This document shows, piece by piece, positions 15,041-22,593 of a stretch of DNA of 29,207 nucleotides (positions are counted from its first letter, which is position 1; each line of letters starts with the position of its first letter). The position numbers were made by a program, and so were the translations under genes. This stretch comes from a virus, in IMG/VR virus record IMGVR_UViG_3300020424_000019, positions 1 to 29,207 of that record; one strand, 5' to 3'. The notes under the pieces were generated by a model. That model searched no databases and was not told where the DNA came from. It was given only the letters and a program-made list of their open reading frames with translations.

Positions 15041-15451
15041 TTAAATTGAGGAATACACATAGAAATCAACCGAGACAGGTATTTCAAAATGAGGTCCCGA
15101 ACCAACACCAACACCTACCTCTAACGGTGAAAATGAATAGGAATAGTTAGCAGTGCTAATATCCTTTTTGCTGAAGAGAGTCCGAAGAGTCTCTACATAA
15201 GTATTCACTGCGCTGGTTCCTGTATTCTCCTTCAAGAGAAGATTGAGGCCCATTGCATAATCCCTACGAACAGCCCCGCTTTCCGCAGGAGTTTCCAGAA
15301 TCACAGAATCTAAAGCCCTTAGTAAAGGTACAATGTACTCTGTATCTGAAGAATATTTGACAACCACATTGAAGTATTGCCAAGAAATTGTTGGAGTTTG
15401 GGTCCAGTTTGCAGAAAAATGTTGAAGAATTTCTCTTTCAAGCTGGAGCAT
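15041..15451 (-). CDS. tail terminator protein (DUF4128-like)
   Basis: The 136-residue protein resembles the phage tail terminator fold. It has an N-terminal helix (LEREILQHFSANW), a short strand after W-Q-T, and the C-terminal beta segments PLEVGVGVGSGPHFEIPVSV ending in DFYVYSS. Such proteins cap the completed tube as a hexameric ring and join it to the head. It begins at an ATG overlapping the stop of the gp10-like gene (TAATG), with AGGA eight bases upstream, and sits directly before the tube gene, as terminators normally do. The family name rests on pattern recall and position. Confidence 0.78.
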   Translation of the reverse strand: MLQLEREILQHFSANWTQTPTISWQYFNVVVKYSSDTEYIVPLLRALDSVILETPAESGAVRRDYAMGLNLLLKENTGTSAVNTYVETLRTLFSKKDISTANYSYSFSPLEVGVGVGSGPHFEIPVSVDFYVYSSI

Positions 15452-15891
15452 TAGGTTTTCCTAATTCTCATGGTGGAGAGTTTATTTTCCATTTTTTTAA
15501 TGGAAGATTTAATCCAGAATTGATTCTGGCTATGTGTTTGCTCTAACACCCCAATATAAGGAGTAGGATTTCTAAAAAGAAGTCTTTCTCCAAATCCATT
15601 TTTTCGTAAAATTCTTATCACCTGTTTCCCATCTTCAATGACAATCATTTTACTACGATAAGGCCCACCTGTTTTTGGTGGAGCTTGCTCTCCTCTTGTA
15701 TCACCAAAATGAACTCTCCAATTTGAAGCTGCATATCCTGTTTTTACAGGGGTATTGTTCACTATCTCAGTAAATCCTTCATCAATCACCTTTGCAGCTT
15801 CTGCATATAGTTTCTTTTTTATTTCAGCAAAGACACCAGTAAGGTTCAGTTCTGCTTTTTTACCTTTTGCACCAGTTCTTCTTCTTATCAT
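15451..15891 (-). CDS. HK97 gp10-like / minor tail protein Z-like neck protein
   Basis: The 146-residue basic protein carries the hallmark of this family. An N-terminal helix (FAEIKKKLYAEAAKVIDEGF) leads into NNTPVKTGYAASNWRV at about 50-65, where the TPVxTGxxxxNW signature is typical. A second half ends with NPTPYIGVLEQ and a C-terminal helix. Family members act at the head-tail junction or in completing the tail. It is followed immediately by the terminator gene. The upstream region has no clear ribosome site, only an AT-rich leader of about 19 bases after the previous gene. Confidence 0.82.
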   Translation of the reverse strand: MIRRRTGAKGKKAELNLTGVFAEIKKKLYAEAAKVIDEGFTEIVNNTPVKTGYAASNWRVHFGDTRGEQAPPKTGGPYRSKMIVIEDGKQVIRILRKNGFGERLLFRNPTPYIGVLEQTHSQNQFWIKSSIKKMENKLSTMRIRKT

Positions 15892-15910
15892 AATTAAATC
15901 AAATTAAAAT

Positions 15911-16330
15911 TTAACCTACTGCCTTTAAAATATAAATTAATTTGTTCGGACCAAGGTCCTTTGATTCAATTGACATTACCTTATATGTTTTTTCTTCAAG
16001 AATCAACTCATCGTCTATACCCTGGGATGGTAAAACTCCAGTTATTGGCACAATCATGAATTCAAGATAATCACTATATGCTGTTGTACTCCTTGTATCC
16101 GTTACTGATGATCTGTCATAATCACCAACGGCTGTGCCAGATATTGACTCTTTCTTAATTACCTTGATTGTGTGGTCAGTTATATCCTGTGTAATTGAAC
16201 CTGTAATCGGACTATAAGTTCCTGCTTGTACTGACCGATATACTCCATCAACTGAAACTGTGATTCCTCTTATCAAAGAACCATCGAAAACCTTCATGAC
16301 CAAATTTACCATATCATCATTAAAGGCCAT
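15911..16330 (-). CDS. putative head closure (stopper) protein
   Basis: The 139-residue protein is predicted to be mainly beta. It has an N-terminal helix (DDMVNLVMKVFDG), then strands around GITVSVDGVYRSVQAGTY, and a small barrel-like half EFMIVPITGVLPSQGIDDEL followed by EKTYKVMSIESKDLGPNKL. This order of helix then barrel, and its place between the adaptor and the gp10-like gene, matches head-tail connector stopper proteins, which bind under the adaptor ring and close the DNA exit channel. The assignment is from gene order and secondary structure impression, not a clear family motif. Confidence 0.6.
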   Translation of the reverse strand: MAFNDDMVNLVMKVFDGSLIRGITVSVDGVYRSVQAGTYSPITGSITQDITDHTIKVIKKESISGTAVGDYDRSSVTDTRSTTAYSDYLEFMIVPITGVLPSQGIDDELILEEKTYKVMSIESKDLGPNKLIYILKAVG

Positions 16331-16332
16331 GT

Positions 16333-17133
16333 CTATCTCTTCAATGCAATTGGGATTCCGCTACCTGTCTTTAAAAGAGGTCCAATAAAATTCATGATGT
16401 TTCTATCTATTGCTCTTGGAATCGCATTCTTATTAAAATCTACAGAAAGAACTCCATCAATAGACACCCTTTCAAATTGACGAACAGACGGATCACCTAA
16501 TAATTCTGTATCTCCTAATAACCGTAAGGCCAATTCATAGGTTGCAAATAAAACTCTATCTGGAATTACATTTTTGTCAAAATAGTCAGATCGTAACCGA
16601 AAGGCCTGTCCAAAATATACTGCAGCAGCATCTGGATTCGGTAAAAAGTCTCTTGGAAAAGAAAGTTTTTGATTGGTGACTGTTCTTTCTCCCAGATAAT
16701 CTAACTGGTCCAAGTATCTTGTTGCCATTATTAAGGCCTTGTCCCGATCTGTATTGCCAGAACGATCCAAATAACTTATTGAAGATACTGAGCTTTGATT
16801 TCCTGAAACTAAATACTTAAAAGAAGTTGAAGAAATAATCTTGTTTACAAAATGTAATCCATCAGCCCCAGCAACATCAGTCAATATTTGGATTTGATCT
16901 CCAACTGCTAATGCAGGACTCAATGCTACAACTCCTGCAACTGTTATCTCTGTTTGATCATCTGAAGAACTGTATACTCCAGAAATACTTGCACTTCCTG
17001 TCAGTGACATGATCTCATCACCAATGGAATTCCAAGAATCAGCACCTAAACGATCAGCAAAGTAAGCATTTGCTTGAGCAACTGTTGCAAAAGAATTAGA
17101 AGAAGTACCTTTTACGGTAGCATCTAAGGCCAT
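16333..17133 (-). CDS. head-tail adaptor (DnaT-like ssDNA-binding family) with inserted beta module
   Basis: This 266-residue protein belongs to a family often labelled putative DnaT-like and used by siphoviruses as the ring adaptor beneath the portal. Its core is SSNSFATVAQANAYFADRLG at 11-30, then DKALIMATRYLDQLDYLGER at 131-150, then QKLSFPRDF near 155. The normally adjacent halves are separated by about 85 residues (41-127) of beta-rich sequence with VVALSPALAVGDQIQI and an FVNKI strand, similar in style to the inserts in the tube protein. A long C-terminal helix ATYELALRLLGDTEL follows. The start overlaps the preceding stop (TAATG). A replication role is unlikely in this context. Confidence 0.8.
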   Translation of the reverse strand: MALDATVKGTSSNSFATVAQANAYFADRLGADSWNSIGDEIMSLTGSASISGVYSSSDDQTEITVAGVVALSPALAVGDQIQILTDVAGADGLHFVNKIISSTSFKYLVSGNQSSVSSISYLDRSGNTDRDKALIMATRYLDQLDYLGERTVTNQKLSFPRDFLPNPDAAAVYFGQAFRLRSDYFDKNVIPDRVLFATYELALRLLGDTELLGDPSVRQFERVSIDGVLSVDFNKNAIPRAIDRNIMNFIGPLLKTGSGIPIALKR

Positions 17134-17303
17134 TACTCAGAACCTGTGTCTTCTTTCTTTTGATAATTGTATGATCGTTTTTTAGAAGGAGTTTCCTTTT
17201 CTGGTTTTTCTGCTTTGTATTTACCAGAACCTAGCATCTCAACCATCTGTGACTGATTGACTTTGTAAGGATTCCCATTTTCATCATAAATAGTAATCAA
17301 CAT
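17133..17303 (-). CDS. small hypothetical protein after the capsid gene
   Basis: I choose the ATG at 17303 (56 residues, beginning MLITIYDENGNPYKV). It has GGAG six bases upstream, whereas an upstream in-frame alternative at 17339 would place the start inside a very stable hairpin. The product has a short beta-like N-terminus (LITIYDENGNPYKV), an amphipathic stretch QSQMVEMLGSGKYK, and a basic low-complexity tail (EKPEKETPSKKRS). I do not recognise a family. Small proteins at this spot between capsid and adaptor genes can be head accessory or decoration proteins, but nothing here proves that. It is coupled to the adaptor gene by TAATG. Confidence 0.65.
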   Translation of the reverse strand: MLITIYDENGNPYKVNQSQMVEMLGSGKYKAEKPEKETPSKKRSYNYQKKEDTGSE

Positions 17304-17320
17304 TATTTTCTCCGGTGAAG

Positions 17321-17338
17321 TGCGGCCCGAAGGCCGCA
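17321..17338 (-). other. hyperstable C(UUCG)G hairpin just after the capsid gene
   Basis: A perfect 7-base stem TGCGGCC / GGCCGCA closes a TTCG tetraloop on the minus strand, starting 13 bases after the capsid stop. No T-tract follows: CTTCACCGG leads directly into the next ribosome site. It is more likely a 3'-end stabiliser, processing site or partial attenuator that lets capsid mRNA outnumber downstream messages than a full terminator. Confidence 0.75.
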
Positions 17339-17351
17339 ATTAAACTAATTA

Positions 17352-18647
17352 TCAACCACCAGTAGAAGGAACTCGTACACCAAGTCTTCCATCAACTGCG
17401 GCAGCACCTACTAAACAATCCACAGAAATTAGATCACGTTTCCGTAGATGATCGTAAGTTTGCATTACACGGAGACTCATTCCGTTATAATTGACAGTTG
17501 AAGAACTTGTGCCTGGTCCCATTGGATTAGGCTGTGGAACAAATACCATCTGGAATGCACTTGGATGGAAAGCAGCACCAACTGTATAGCTTAGAACAGA
17601 ACTACTACCACCAATTACAGAAATCACATTATCTGCGCTAACAACTTTATTGATTCCTGTATATCCACCACTACTTGCATCAACAGCATCAGCAACAATG
17701 CCATACAATCCAGGAGTGATCTGTACATTAACCACTCCAGTTGTAATGGTCGCTGCACTTGTAACAGCATGATCACGAATCACACCATCATCATAAGTAA
17801 TTCTTAGTGTATCACCTGCAGCAATCTGATCATTTTGATTAGCACCAGAAGTAACAATTGATCCTGTTTGAGCTAATTGCTTAACAGCTACTGTTGTTGC
17901 ACCTTCTGATAAATTAGCATTGGCTGCACCAACTAGATCAATGTTTGATTTAGCAAGAGCATTACCCACTGTATGAATTGGGAGAGTTTGGGACATCAAT
18001 AGATCCATTCCCATGAATCGTCCTAGTGAGGCTTCTTCAACTGGAGAAGTTGCTGCTCCACGGAAGTTGGCCCGTACAAACTCTTCAATACTAAATAGTG
18101 CTGATTGCATTGCAGGAGAAACAATCATTTTCCTGTTTGTCATAGGAATTTTTTGATTGTTCATTTTTTCAACAATTGCAGCCATATCTGCTAGTGAATT
18201 CGGTGCAGCAAAATCAGCTTCTGCTAAACCACCAAGATCAACCATTTTTGAAAGTGCATATTCATCAATCTTTTGTGACAATGCACTCATTGCTGGTCGA
18301 AGTAGTCGCTCGTTAAAATCATCAACTGCGAATGCAAGTTCCTTGGATGATACTTCAAAGGAAACATCAAAATGCTTTTCAATTTGTAGATTAACACTTG
18401 TCTCTACAGCATCCTGAATTTTTACGGAGGTGGCTGATCCAGCAGAATCAGAAAATGTATCAACACCAAAAAAAGCTGGTCTTCGGATACGAATTGTATC
18501 ACCAACTTTTGCACCAGTGTATTCTGCAGTTGCAGAACTAGACATCACTTGAGGTGCAACAATGTTGTTTTCAAGAATTAGGAGGGCTTCCCGTGCAATT
18601 ACATCGGGGGTAAGAAAGGTATTTTGAACACCAAAACTAGTTGCCAT
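17352..18647 (-). CDS. major capsid protein, P22 coat-like (HK97 fold)
   Basis: The 431-residue protein is about the length of P22 coat. Its N-terminus contains NTFLTPDVIAREALLILENN at 9-28, followed by AEYTGAKVGDTIRIRRP at 41-57, the recognisable start of the P22 coat family. Residues about 90-225 form the spine and axial part (KHFDVSFEVSSKELAFAVDD). Residues about 226-345 are beta-rich (GDTLRITYDDGVIRDHAV), at the place where P22 coat carries its inserted domain. The C-terminus has FQMVFVPQPNPMGPGTSSS and MSLRVMQTYDHLRKRDLISV. The ATG has AAGGAA five bases upstream. It has its own promoter and a structured leader, and the scaffold gene precedes it, as expected. Confidence 0.93.
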   Translation of the reverse strand: MATSFGVQNTFLTPDVIAREALLILENNIVAPQVMSSSATAEYTGAKVGDTIRIRRPAFFGVDTFSDSAGSATSVKIQDAVETSVNLQIEKHFDVSFEVSSKELAFAVDDFNERLLRPAMSALSQKIDEYALSKMVDLGGLAEADFAAPNSLADMAAIVEKMNNQKIPMTNRKMIVSPAMQSALFSIEEFVRANFRGAATSPVEEASLGRFMGMDLLMSQTLPIHTVGNALAKSNIDLVGAANANLSEGATTVAVKQLAQTGSIVTSGANQNDQIAAGDTLRITYDDGVIRDHAVTSAATITTGVVNVQITPGLYGIVADAVDASSGGYTGINKVVSADNVISVIGGSSSVLSYTVGAAFHPSAFQMVFVPQPNPMGPGTSSSTVNYNGMSLRVMQTYDHLRKRDLISVDCLVGAAAVDGRLGVRVPSTGG

Positions 18648-18684
18648 TTGTTTTCCTTACTAAATAGAGTAATCATTTAAGCGG

Positions 18685-18709
18685 GGGATCACTCCATGCA
18701 GGGTGTCCC
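18685..18709 (-). other. stem-loop in capsid mRNA leader
   Basis: On the minus strand GGGACACCC, loop TGCAT, then GG(A)GTG(A)TCCC makes nine pairs with two single-A bulges. It ends about 38 bases before the capsid ATG. No T-run follows, so it is not a terminator. It could stabilise the message or hold a regulatory protein site. Confidence 0.55.
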
Positions 18710-18758
18710 TAAAAGTTATAAGGCCACTCCACTCCTGCGAAGAAAGGCAAAAACAATC

Positions 18759-18780
18759 ATTACTACCGTCTGGAAGTAAT
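18759..18780 (-). promoter_or_regulatory. palindromic stem-loop at the predicted capsid transcript start
   Basis: ATTACT-T-CC, loop AGAC, GG-T-AGTAAT is a 22-base near-perfect inverted repeat. It begins about 7 bases after the -10 element at 18788-18793, so it would sit at the extreme 5' end of the capsid mRNA. Such 5' stem-loops are known to protect mRNA from decay. As DNA it could equally be an operator overlapping +1. Confidence 0.6.
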
Positions 18781-18787
18781 ATCGAAT

Positions 18788-18816
18788 AGATTATTAAATC
18801 AAAAAAATGATGTCAA
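18788..18816 (-). promoter_or_regulatory. sigma70-like promoter for the major capsid gene
   Basis: Perfect TTGACA (18816-18811) and TAATCT (18793-18788) are separated by exactly 17 bases in the 187-base gap between scaffold and capsid genes. The predicted start near 18781 gives a leader of about 135 bases holding two hairpins. An extra promoter here would raise capsid protein, needed in hundreds of copies, over its neighbours. Confidence 0.72.
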
Positions 18817-18834
18817 GAGTTTCAACAACAATTT

Positions 18835-19653
18835 TTATCTAATAACTCCTTGTTCTCTCAACTTTTTATAGTCTCCTACAGACATATTTTTAATTTCATC
18901 AGAAGATACTCCAGTATACCTTCTAGTATTACCGACACTTCCAACTGCACCACTTCCTGTGGATTGTAAAAATAATTCAGGCTGATCCTCTCTAAGAGTA
19001 TCAACTAATTCAGCTACTTGCATGGGCTGACCGTCCTTCCCATATCTAATTCCACCATCTTTATCCTTAACGAGAACCATGTCTGTTTCTGCATCAAAAA
19101 CAATTTCATCCCTAACCTGAGCACTCATGGCCTTATAATATCTAGGGTTTACACCTGAAATTGTGCATCCATCAATTATAGACTTATCCATTTCACGGGC
19201 TTGATATTTTTTTACATAGCTCTCTGCCTCATTTTGCCATTTGTCTCTTTCTTCTTGCATGATCTTTATTTGATTTGCATGATCCTGTCTAGCACGATTC
19301 AATAAACGATCATTATATTTTTCACGATCCCCAGAAGTAAAAAGACGAAGTTCTTCATCTTGATCAATCTTTGATTTTAGTTGTTGAAGTTGGCTGACTC
19401 CTTCTTCACCACCTAAAGACTGAACAAGATCATTATACTCTTTTAGACGATCCTGGACTTTCTTCTTTTCATCCTTCAAGGCCTGGTTGTTACTTTTCAA
19501 TCCTACAATTTCACTTTTCAATGCATTTTGCACAATGTCTTGAACTTGCTCTTTTGTAAAGGACTCTGCATCACCAAGATTTATTTCTGGTACTTCGACT
19601 TGGGATTCTTTTGCTTGAGGGACTTCTTGCGTTGCCTCTGTTTGTTGTTCCAT
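18835..19653 (-). CDS. scaffolding protein
   Basis: The 272-residue, highly charged protein lies directly upstream of the capsid gene, the standard scaffold position. It starts with an acidic, Gln-rich disordered stretch. A long coiled coil of about residues 30-150 follows (SEIVGLKSNNQALKDEKKKV, later QIKIMQEERDKWQNEAESYV). Next is a small folded part around SGVNPRYYKAMSAQVRDEIV. The basic C-terminus (IKNMSVGDYKKLREQGVIR) resembles the coat-binding ends of scaffold proteins. It would direct shell assembly and leave before or during packaging. The ATG has a strong AAAGGAG site nine bases upstream, although this start lies inside the end of the previous gene. Confidence 0.82.
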   Translation of the reverse strand: MEQQTEATQEVPQAKESQVEVPEINLGDAESFTKEQVQDIVQNALKSEIVGLKSNNQALKDEKKKVQDRLKEYNDLVQSLGGEEGVSQLQQLKSKIDQDEELRLFTSGDREKYNDRLLNRARQDHANQIKIMQEERDKWQNEAESYVKKYQAREMDKSIIDGCTISGVNPRYYKAMSAQVRDEIVFDAETDMVLVKDKDGGIRYGKDGQPMQVAELVDTLREDQPELFLQSTGSGAVGSVGNTRRYTGVSSDEIKNMSVGDYKKLREQGVIR

Positions 19654-19922
19654 TGTTTTCTTCTCCTTTCTAGGAAATGTATTTCTTTCTCATCGGATAG
19701 AACAGGCCAATATGAGAAAGCATTTACTATGGTATCACTGACCACCAGAACACCATAGTTTACCTCATTTTCAAATGAGAATAAGATTAAAGAACCTAAG
19801 CGCTTTGCTACTAACTCTGCAATATTAGGATCTTCATAATTTTTATAAGCAAATCCATTTTGCTCCAGAGATTCCAATAGTTTTAGTGATTCACTTATTG
19901 GATCTACCTTAGAATTTGACAA
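19581..19922 (-). CDS. hypothetical protein overlapping the scaffold start
   Basis: The 113-residue frame starts at TTG 19922, overlaps the previous stop by 14 bases and runs 73 bases into the scaffold gene. Residues 1-85 look like a compact alpha/beta protein (ISESLKLLESLEQNGFAY, then LGSLILFSFENEVNYGVLVV). The last 28 residues are a Lys/Arg/Gln-rich tail that is an out-of-frame reading of the scaffold N-terminus and its leader, so the tail may be an accident of the overlap. I do not recognise a family. The well-formed N-terminal part and the otherwise empty space support a real gene. The start codon is uncertain because no ribosome site is evident. Confidence 0.55.
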   Translation of the reverse strand: MSNSKVDPISESLKLLESLEQNGFAYKNYEDPNIAELVAKRLGSLILFSFENEVNYGVLVVSDTIVNAFSYWPVLSDEKEIHFLERRRKQWNNKQRQRKKSLKQKNPKSKYQK

Positions 19923-20157
19923 GTATGGGATTCTTTACATATCCAGAAACTATTCTTGTTTTAGGATTTGGTTTATTCGATAGGGAACACCCAAAATCCT
20001 TATTACAATAAATTGTCATCCTTACAGGAGGATAGAATCTGTGGTGTAAATCATTAGTATACTTAAATTTATGAAAGCCTAAATACTCATATGGATCAAA
20101 TTTCTCTTTCTTTCTAAAATTAGAATATTGATTTGAATAGCTAATTTCGTAAATCAT
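19909..20157 (-). CDS. small hypothetical protein between minor head protein and scaffold
   Basis: The 82-residue product begins one base after the stop of the minor head gene. It is rich in aromatic and basic residues (SNQYSNFRKKEKFDPYEYLG, then FHKFKYTNDLHHRFYPPVRM) with two cysteines (YCNKDFGC). It has no membrane segment. The ribosome site is weak, so translation is probably coupled to the upstream gene. I do not recognise it. The position in the head block suggests a head assembly accessory, or a short C-terminal piece that once belonged to the minor head protein; the latter is speculative. Confidence 0.55.
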   Translation of the reverse strand: MIYEISYSNQYSNFRKKEKFDPYEYLGFHKFKYTNDLHHRFYPPVRMTIYCNKDFGCSLSNKPNPKTRIVSGYVKNPILVKF

Positions 20158-20158
20158 C

Positions 20159-21100
20159 TTACTTTGATGTTATTGAGTTATTTGATGTCCTTGAACCAGA
20201 GAAATCAAATATTTGAGAATACGAATAGTTTTTGTTTTTATAAAGATTAAATCTCTTTTCCCCTAATACTTCTTTCTTGAAAGAATCACTTTTTTCTCTA
20301 AACCAATCCTTTAAATTAAAATTAGCAAAATTATTAAGATTGTAAAAGGGGATTTGTGTAAGAGGGGAGTTGAAATGAAGGAGAACCCCTTTCCAAGGCT
20401 TAGAATCTTTCTGAGGAGAAAAATCTATAGTTGAATAAACTCCAAGGGGTTCTTTCTTCTTTCTAGTAGGAGGTTCTTCAAAAGGGATTGCTTCTGCATA
20501 ATAGTTGAAAACATGACTATTATGAATAAAAAAATATAATCTAGTCTCAGATGAGTGAGATATAAAAATATTTTTAAACAGTGTCTTTAGTTTATTACGA
20601 TAATTTGTAAAAATACTATCCTTATATGAAAACTGAGGGGTCCCTCTAAACTTTGAAAGAAGATAAGAATCTGGGTGATTGTAAGAGATTGATATCTTGT
20701 AGTTAGAAGTTATGTCTTTTTTAAGAGAATTAAGGATTCCTCTAAGATGTTCTTTGTAATCAACACCAAAAAGATCATATTGATGTACTCTTCTTTTTTT
20801 GTAGGATAGGTTCTTAAATAAATTTCCTAAAAAATTCAATTCACTGGAAAAAAGAATGTCAGCATTTTCTTCTATTGAGGTTTCAATCCTTTGAATCAAC
20901 TGAGAAAACTTGATGTGCATTTTCTCTAGAAAACGATCTAACCTATTTACTGAAGTAAAATAAGGAGAATCCCTAACGTCTAAAAGAAAGTCTGCAACTA
21001 ATTCATTCCTAAACCCATCAAACTCTTTAATTATTGAATTTGCTGCATAATTAGAAAATTTTATAACTTTTATGTGTCTTGTTAGAATAGAGTCAATCAC
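20159..21100 (-). CDS. minor head protein, Mu F-like (head morphogenesis)
   Basis: I place the start at GTG 21100, which overlaps the portal stop (GTGATTGA) with AGGA four bases upstream, giving 313 residues. An upstream ATG at 21199 would overlap the portal gene by 107 bases and has no ribosome site. The C-terminus carries the signature of phage minor head proteins: NLKDWFREKSDSFKKEVLGE then KRFNLYKNKNYSYSQIFD (compare the usual W-x5-F-x3-LG-x-x-R-x-x-L-x-x-G). The N-terminal half is helical (ELVADFLLDVRDSPYFTSVN; LIQRIETSIEENADILF). Position right after the portal gene fits. These proteins bind the portal, and some enter the host with the DNA. Confidence 0.68.
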   Translation of the reverse strand: MIDSILTRHIKVIKFSNYAANSIIKEFDGFRNELVADFLLDVRDSPYFTSVNRLDRFLEKMHIKFSQLIQRIETSIEENADILFSSELNFLGNLFKNLSYKKRRVHQYDLFGVDYKEHLRGILNSLKKDITSNYKISISYNHPDSYLLSKFRGTPQFSYKDSIFTNYRNKLKTLFKNIFISHSSETRLYFFIHNSHVFNYYAEAIPFEEPPTRKKKEPLGVYSTIDFSPQKDSKPWKGVLLHFNSPLTQIPFYNLNNFANFNLKDWFREKSDSFKKEVLGEKRFNLYKNKNYSYSQIFDFSGSRTSNNSITSK

Positions 21101-22592
21101 CTCTTCCTGAGGGGGATAATTCCCTTCGTAGTTTTTCTTGCTCGCTTGTTCGGAGAACTTCACTTCTGTTGTCTTCAGGTCCATCTTCTGTTGGTCCATG
21201 ATCCATCTCTATTTTATCTCGTTCATCTTGAATAGAGACATCATCTGGTATCACTTCCCCTTGCTTCAGATTATGCAATAGAGTATCCATTGATATTCCC
21301 CCCATCTGATAGGCCTGTACTAAAGAAATGATCTCTTGGTGGGGAATGCGAACGTCCACAAAATCCATATTTAATTCTAAATGGACTTCGTTTTCATCAA
21401 GACCCTCCCAACGAGCCATATATTTCAGTACCTTACGAAGACCGTTTTGTAGGGTGACCGCAATATGGGACAGAATACTGGTTTCAATATTCTGACGGAT
21501 TCTTGATGTCTCAGCACTTTCCACACCTCTCTTGGATTCTAGTAATCTAGCACCCACAATTGCCATCATTGATTCTTTTTCTCGGAGAGCATTCTCCAAA
21601 GAACCTAATCCTTGACCAGAAAATTCTAAATATCCTAGCCTAGCAGTATCACTTGGGAGAATCCAAGCAGTGCTCCCTCCAATGTGAAGACCACCTTTAA
21701 ATTCATCTGGGTCCACCCCTGTGATCCATGCTTGTGGAAGAGAAGTAAAATGTCTTCCATTCTCTAAATCTGCTGAAGTACGATAGTGGGAAAGAGAAAT
21801 ATTTGCAAGATCGACTAGCGGAGGAGGGGCCAAGTTGTCCAATCCAAGACCTACTGAATTAAATGCAAAAACAGGTAGTTCTCTAAGAGTTTCCCCTCTG
21901 AACGAAGGATACGTTTCATGGATAATTTCAAAGCTGTTTTTGTCTTCGTCTTCATTTAAGTTTTCATCTTCATCTGGTATCTTTCTCATGGCAACTCTAA
22001 TTCTTAGAGCATTATCCTTATCAAAATCATATACTCTAAATTGCTCATGAAGTTCATGCTCAAAACCATCATCTGATACATTTACCTCTTCTGCAAAGAC
22101 AGCCATAATTGGATTTGATTGCTCAAATCTCCAGTTGATATTGGACTCTGCAGAATAGCAAGTTGCATAACACCTACTATTTTCTGCTCTATCTACAACA
22201 ACAATGATTCTTCCTGTTATCAACAACTCTGTCAGTAATTTCTGAAGCATCTCTTGGAATGTCATTCCCATCATATTCATATCTTCAAGATACGGCTCCA
22301 TCTTTGAAGGAACTTTTATAATAGGACTCTTTCTCAAGGATGCACCAACAAGGCCGTGAATTGTTCTTCTCATCACATTTAAGAATATGGCCCTGTTTTT
22401 ATAATTGTAGTATTCTGTGGACTCCTGCATCGTAAGAAAAGGTAGATACCTTTGGTTTTTACTTTTTACTGCTTCTTCACCACGATAGCAATCCCTGCAC
22501 TTTTCCCAAAGTGACAAATATTCTCTAAACTCAGGATGCTCTGCTCCATATTGAACCTGAGAAGGAACATTTCTAGTATTGTAGTAATACAT
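21093..22592 (-). CDS. portal protein (DUF4055-type)
   Basis: The 499-residue protein forms the dodecameric ring through which DNA is packaged and ejected. Recognisable DUF4055 features are YNYKNRAIFLNVMRRTIHGL at about 61-80, followed by LVGASLRKSP, then PPPLVDLANISLSHYRTSAD and LENGRHFTSLPQAWITGV in the middle. A long helical stem region includes LREKESMMAIVGARLLESKR. The C-terminus is acidic then basic (ending LSPSGRGD) and overlaps the minor head gene. The ATG follows the terminase stop by one base, with AGGA upstream. Gene order terminase-portal-minor head is canonical. Confidence 0.9.
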   Translation of the reverse strand: MYYYNTRNVPSQVQYGAEHPEFREYLSLWEKCRDCYRGEEAVKSKNQRYLPFLTMQESTEYYNYKNRAIFLNVMRRTIHGLVGASLRKSPIIKVPSKMEPYLEDMNMMGMTFQEMLQKLLTELLITGRIIVVVDRAENSRCYATCYSAESNINWRFEQSNPIMAVFAEEVNVSDDGFEHELHEQFRVYDFDKDNALRIRVAMRKIPDEDENLNEDEDKNSFEIIHETYPSFRGETLRELPVFAFNSVGLGLDNLAPPPLVDLANISLSHYRTSADLENGRHFTSLPQAWITGVDPDEFKGGLHIGGSTAWILPSDTARLGYLEFSGQGLGSLENALREKESMMAIVGARLLESKRGVESAETSRIRQNIETSILSHIAVTLQNGLRKVLKYMARWEGLDENEVHLELNMDFVDVRIPHQEIISLVQAYQMGGISMDTLLHNLKQGEVIPDDVSIQDERDKIEMDHGPTEDGPEDNRSEVLRTSEQEKLRRELSPSGRGD

Positions 22593-22593
22593 C

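Noticed and set aside
17304-17339. Upstream start for the small gene after the capsid (ATG-type start at 17339)
   Set aside because: It would lie in the UUCG hairpin. The ATG at 17303 has GGAG at the right distance and gives a natural protein start.
21101-21199. ATG 21199 as start of the minor head protein
   Set aside because: It overlaps the portal gene by 107 bases, has no ribosome site and adds a polar stretch. GTG 21100 overlaps by only 8 bases and has AGGA upstream.
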